Below, piece by piece: positions 31,492-33,758 of a DNA stretch of 33,758 bases. The stretch is taken from positions 1 to 33,758 of the forward strand of contig URBS01000008.1 of assembly GCA_900546085.1 (NCBI GenBank). The letters run 5' to 3'. The translations under genes were made by a program, and so were the position numbers. The notes under the pieces are model-generated. The model ran no database searches, was not told the origin of the DNA, and saw nothing but the letters and a program-made list of their open reading frames with translations. How positions within the stretch are numbered: position 1 is the stretch's first letter; each line of letters opens with the position of its first letter. Source of the DNA: an uncultured Collinsella sp. GTDB taxonomy: Bacteria > Actinomycetota > Coriobacteriia > Coriobacteriales > Coriobacteriaceae.

Positions 31492-31525
31492 AGGCCCCAA
31501 GCCGCGAATGGCTTGGGGCCTTTTG
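31492..31525 (+). terminator. Intrinsic terminator after the AlbA_2-type gene
   Basis: AGGCCCCAAGCC (31492-31503) pairs perfectly with GGCTTGGGGCCT (31510-31521), followed by TTTT. It may be preceded by run-through from the coding end. Confidence 0.85.
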
Positions 31526-31690
31526 CATGCCGGCTGGCAATGGACCAATTTATGTCAAGTTATAGCAACATATAGCTCCGCTTGCGGGGTTTGCGACGGG
31601 CTATTCCTCATCGTCCGTATAGCGCGTGCGTCGTTATTTGCGACATCGATATGCCGGGCACTCGAGCCTCGTTTGCTCCGCGGCTGTTCG

Positions 31691-32374
31691 CTATTTGGCG
31701 CCAAACGCCATGCGGACGAATCGCTGGGCAAACAGCTTGTTGGCGAAGTTGATGATGTGGCCCAAGAACAGTGCCGAGATGGCGGTGGTTACGCCAAAGC
31801 CGCCTAAGTTGTGCATGCATACCAGCGACAGCGTGAGCGAGGCGGCGACATGCGAGCAATCGAACATGACCTTTACGTCTCCAAAACGGCGCTTGAGCTT
31901 TTCCGCAATGACCTGCACCAAGCCGTCGGGTGCGTTGGGGACAACGCCCATGTTGACGACGAGACTGACGCCAAATGCGGTGATAGCGAGGGAGAGCAGC
32001 ATGGTCGCAACCTGCGCGGGGAGCGCCGTGGGATGCAGCGGGTTGAACGCCATGAACAGATCGGTGAAGCCGCCCATTAGCGTTGAAAAGCAAAGCTCGA
32101 GCAAAATGCGCGGTTGAAATTCGCGTCGCAAGATGGCGAGCTGCGCCGCGATGTAAGCGACATAGGTAGTTGTAATCCAAAAGCCGAGCGTCTTGCCCGT
32201 GAGCATGGATAGGGTCGTGGCAAAGCACGTGAGCGCGGCGACGCCCAGGCCAGATGCCGTCTGGAGGCTCATACCGAGTGCCAGCACGGCAACGCCCGCC
32301 AGATACATCAGCATTCTTATGACGGTATGACGCCAGTCGATCTTCTCGCCATGCATGATGATGAGCGGTCGCAT
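31691..32374 (-). CDS. YczE/YyaS/YitT-like integral membrane protein
   Basis: A 227-residue protein with about five or six hydrophobic helices (VIRMLMYLAGVAVLALGMSL; LGFWITTTYVAYIAAQLAIL; VATMLLSLAITAFGVSLVV; HVAASLTLSLVCM). The pattern of an N-terminal helix ending GMSLQTASGLGVAALTCFATTLS, then GFTDLF and NMGVVPNAPDGLVQVIAEKL, matches the YczE membrane family of unknown function. Family members often sit next to regulators. ATG 32374 follows GAAAGGA; the longer frame runs into a structured leader. The 5' region carries a long base-paired element at 32420-32489. Confidence 0.75.
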   Translation of the reverse strand: MRPLIIMHGEKIDWRHTVIRMLMYLAGVAVLALGMSLQTASGLGVAALTCFATTLSMLTGKTLGFWITTTYVAYIAAQLAILRREFQPRILLELCFSTLMGGFTDLFMAFNPLHPTALPAQVATMLLSLAITAFGVSLVVNMGVVPNAPDGLVQVIAEKLKRRFGDVKVMFDCSHVAASLTLSLVCMHNLGGFGVTTAISALFLGHIINFANKLFAQRFVRMAFGAK

Positions 32375-32419
32375 GCTGCTGCATCCTTTCGATTGAAGGA
32401 TATTTAAAGAGAAATGTCT

Positions 32420-32489
32420 GACCTGGGCCGGCAAAAAGAGGGTTATCGGAGGCACTGCCTCAACGGCAGAAAAGCCGGCCCCATGGTCA
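32420..32489 (-). ncRNA. Structured leader element upstream of the yczE-like gene
   Basis: TGACC (32420-32424) and GGGCCGGC (32425-32432) pair with GCCGGCCC (32474-32481) and GGTCA (32485-32489), closing a long stem with small internal loops. Inside, CTGCC/GGCAG (around GTTGA on the minus strand) and GAGGCA/TGCCTC form two overlapping, mutually exclusive small stems. It lies 46 nt before the start codon on the minus strand. It could be a cis-regulatory RNA; no known riboswitch class was recognised. Confidence 0.45.
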
Positions 32490-32690
32490 GTCGTCTAGGA
32501 ATGTCTCGTTGTGCCAGAATGGGACTGAAGGGCTCAACGAGACGGGAAGAAAGCAAATGGCATGGCATGGGCAATAGGATGCCAAGATGGTAGGGTGCGT
32601 CTTAGCATCATATTGCCCAGGCTTGACGAAATCGGTTTCGTTGAGATTTAGTATACGCATGGGAATCCATCTGCAAAGCGAAATAGAAGA
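32490..32690. other. Intergenic region between yczE-like and gntR genes
   Basis: No gene. It contains the inverted repeat GTCTCGTTG (32503-32511)/CAACGAGAC (32535-32543), and the palindrome ACGAAATCGGTTTCGT (32626-32641), which overlaps a TTGACG hexamer at 32623-32628 and has the central CG of LacI-type operators. TAGTAT at 32649-32654 could be a -10. These hint at a promoter for the gntR gene, but spacing is not ideal. Confidence 0.35.
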
Positions 32691-32714
32691 AATTAGGTGA
32701 ACGTTCACCTAATT
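32691..32714 (+). promoter_or_regulatory. 24-bp perfect palindromic operator (O10) upstream of the gntR gene
   Basis: The core AGGTGAACGTTCACCT (32695-32710) is identical to O1 of the uxaC promoter and is extended by AATT/AATT arms. It is the best-conserved copy in the window. Its place 124 bp before the GntR start ATG suggests autoregulation or cross-regulation. Confidence 0.8.
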
Positions 32715-32837
32715 GCAACAACTTATCGGTCAAAAGCCGAATCCCGGCCCTACCCCTCAAACATCGCCGTGGGATGGGGGATGCGATAGTATTACGTGGA
32801 GTTATTCGACAAACCGTGGGCTTCATCCGAGGGCTTT

Positions 32838-33530
32838 ATGGAACAGCACCAGCATTATCAGAGCCTGCAAGATCAGGCATACAACGCATTACGCTCCAAG
32901 ATCATCTATGCCGAGCTCAAGCCCGGCACGCGCCTTTCGGCGATTGGTCTGGAAAAGGAGACGGGGATCGGGCGCACGCCAATTCGCGAGTCCTTTGTGC
33001 GCCTGCGCGAGCAAGAGCTGGTGGAAACGCGTCCCAAGAGCGGCACCTACGTCTCTAAGATCAGCATGGAACACGCCGAGAATGCCTGTTTCTTGCGCGA
33101 GAAACTCGAAAGAAGCGTACTCATTAAATGTTGTTCGGCTGCCACGTCCGAGCAAAAGCATCGGCTCGAGCAGATTCTTGCCGAGTCCGAGTCGCTCGAC
33201 CATAGCGAGACGCGTCGCTTTTTCGACTTGGATAACCTGTTTCATGAGACGTGTTTTGAGATTGCCGGTCGTCACATGCTGTGGGATTGGATGAAGAGCG
33301 TCAACACGCATTTTGAGCGATACAACTGGTTGCGTATGGTGTCGCAGGATCTGGATTGGGAGCCGATTCGTCGACAACATCGTCGGATTCTCGAGGCCAT
33401 TAAGAGGGGCGATACCGACACGGCGAGCTACCTGGCAGAGACGCACTTGCACCTGATGCCCGAGGAGCAGGGTCCGGTTATCGCCTTGCATCCCGACTAC
33501 TTTGAGCTGTCCAAAGACTCGGCCATCTAA
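32838..33530 (+). CDS. GntR-family regulator, FadR subfamily with FCD domain
   Basis: A 230-residue regulator. Residues 8-75 form the winged helix (LQDQAYNALRSKIIYAELKPGTRLS, given here as its start QDQAYNALRSKI, then GIGRTPIRESFVRL as recognition helix, and SGTYVSKI). Residues 85-215 form an FCD domain with candidate metal ligands Asp132, His136, His181 and His203. FCD GntR proteins often sense sugar acids (ExuR/UxuR are of this type), which fits control of galacturonate genes. ATG 32838 has GAGGG 5 nt upstream; GTG 32796 gives 14 more residues and is less likely. The perfect operator upstream ties it to the pectin regulon. Confidence 0.88.
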   Translation: MEQHQHYQSLQDQAYNALRSKIIYAELKPGTRLSAIGLEKETGIGRTPIRESFVRLREQELVETRPKSGTYVSKISMEHAENACFLREKLERSVLIKCCSAATSEQKHRLEQILAESESLDHSETRRFFDLDNLFHETCFEIAGRHMLWDWMKSVNTHFERYNWLRMVSQDLDWEPIRRQHRRILEAIKRGDTDTASYLAETHLHLMPEEQGPVIALHPDYFELSKDSAI

Positions 33531-33546
33531 CTCGCCCCTACATTAG

Positions 33547-33609
33547 TTGCGGTGAAATAAGGATTGTTTTGCGGCTCTGACGGCGTAAACAGTCCCTATT
33601 TCACCGCAA
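33547..33609. repeat. Dispersed palindrome, copy B
   Basis: The segment 33547-33569 (starting TTGCGGTGAAATA) pairs with 33587-33609 over 23 bp with two mismatches. The left arm is homologous to copy A at 25836 (TTGCGGTG-AATA-GGA-TGTTTT, with small differences). Copy B lacks a following T-run. Confidence 0.65.
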
Positions 33610-33636
33610 GTGCTGGGACACATCGGGGCATGAAAA

Positions 33637-33710
33637 AGCTGCGGCGCCGTTTGGAGGAAAAGACCGGAAGCAAGGGTCCATTCCTCCAGACGGTGCCGCA
33701 GCTGTTTTGG
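33637..33710 (+). terminator. Long-stem terminator after the gntR gene
   Basis: The 22 nt at 33637-33658 (starting AGCTGCGGCGCCG) pair with 33682-33703 with two G-U pairs, followed by GTTTTGG. An A-run precedes the stem, so it may act in both directions. Confidence 0.7.
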
Positions 33711-33758
33711 TGGACTGGATTATGTTGAGTCGGTTGATTGGCCGGGAAAGCAAAGCGG

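Noticed and set aside
1..33758. CRISPR array, rRNA genes, prophage or insertion-sequence transposase
   Set aside because: No regularly spaced repeats, no rRNA-like stretch and no transposase or integrase protein was seen anywhere in the window.

Overview
The window looks like a chromosomal segment of a gut actinobacterium of the class Coriobacteriia, most likely Collinsella or a close relative. This rests on high GC, Actinobacteria-like codon use in Firmicutes-like gene neighbourhoods, strong Shine-Dalgarno sites, and the combination of larB/larC, a tandem feoA-feoA-feoB locus, a stand-alone HPr and a galacturonate/pectin locus. The species call is inference; the gene content is read from the sequence.

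Layout. (1) 1-3237, minus strand: serB, larB, a short larC and a TetR regulator run leftward. An 11-bp inverted repeat lies just upstream of larB. (2) 3494-5769, plus strand: aspS, then a small HPr-like protein, each followed by a clear intrinsic terminator. (3) 5800-9330: ferrous iron uptake (two FeoA, FeoB, and a FeoB-associated Cys-rich membrane peptide) with AT-rich DtxR-like inverted repeats in front. (4) 9423-10502: a LacI-family regulator with its own LacI-type palindrome, followed by a 25-bp inverted repeat that encloses a terminator.

(5) 10850-29900 is the core of the window, a pectin/galacturonate catabolic region: uxaC, tagaturonate reductase (uxaB), uxaA, a GPH/MFS-type sugar-cation symporter, GH28 polygalacturonase, a CE8 pectin methylesterase fused to an alpha/beta-hydrolase esterase, an SGNH esterase, a GH105 unsaturated uronidase, a TIM-barrel sugar isomerase/epimerase, a GltD-like Fe-S flavoprotein, an Old-Yellow-Enzyme-like oxidoreductase and, convergent on the minus strand, dhuD-dhuI. 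Together these would take imported, partly esterified and partly lyase-cut oligogalacturonides to 2-keto-3-deoxygluconate by two converging arms: saturated galacturonate via UxaC/UxaB/UxaA, and the unsaturated end via GH105, DhuI and DhuD. No enzyme of this set shows a signal peptide, so digestion appears to be cytoplasmic after uptake. KDG kinase and KDPG aldolase are not in the window.

(6) 29985-33758: an AlbA_2/Schlafen-type ATPase-like regulator preceded by three copies of an 18-bp box, a YczE-like membrane protein with a structured leader, and a GntR/FCD regulator.

The most interesting signal is a shared operator, AGGTGAACGTTCACCT and variants. It occurs at four catabolic promoters (uxaC, symporter, GH105, dhuD) and as a 24-bp perfect palindrome in front of the GntR gene. 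In three of the four promoters the first operator contains the putative -35 hexamer (TTCACC) and a second copy sits just after the -10. A CCGTTCA half-site lies 15-20 bp upstream of the first operator in all four. This defines a compact pectin regulon whose cognate regulator is either the GntR at 32838 or the LacI at 9423.
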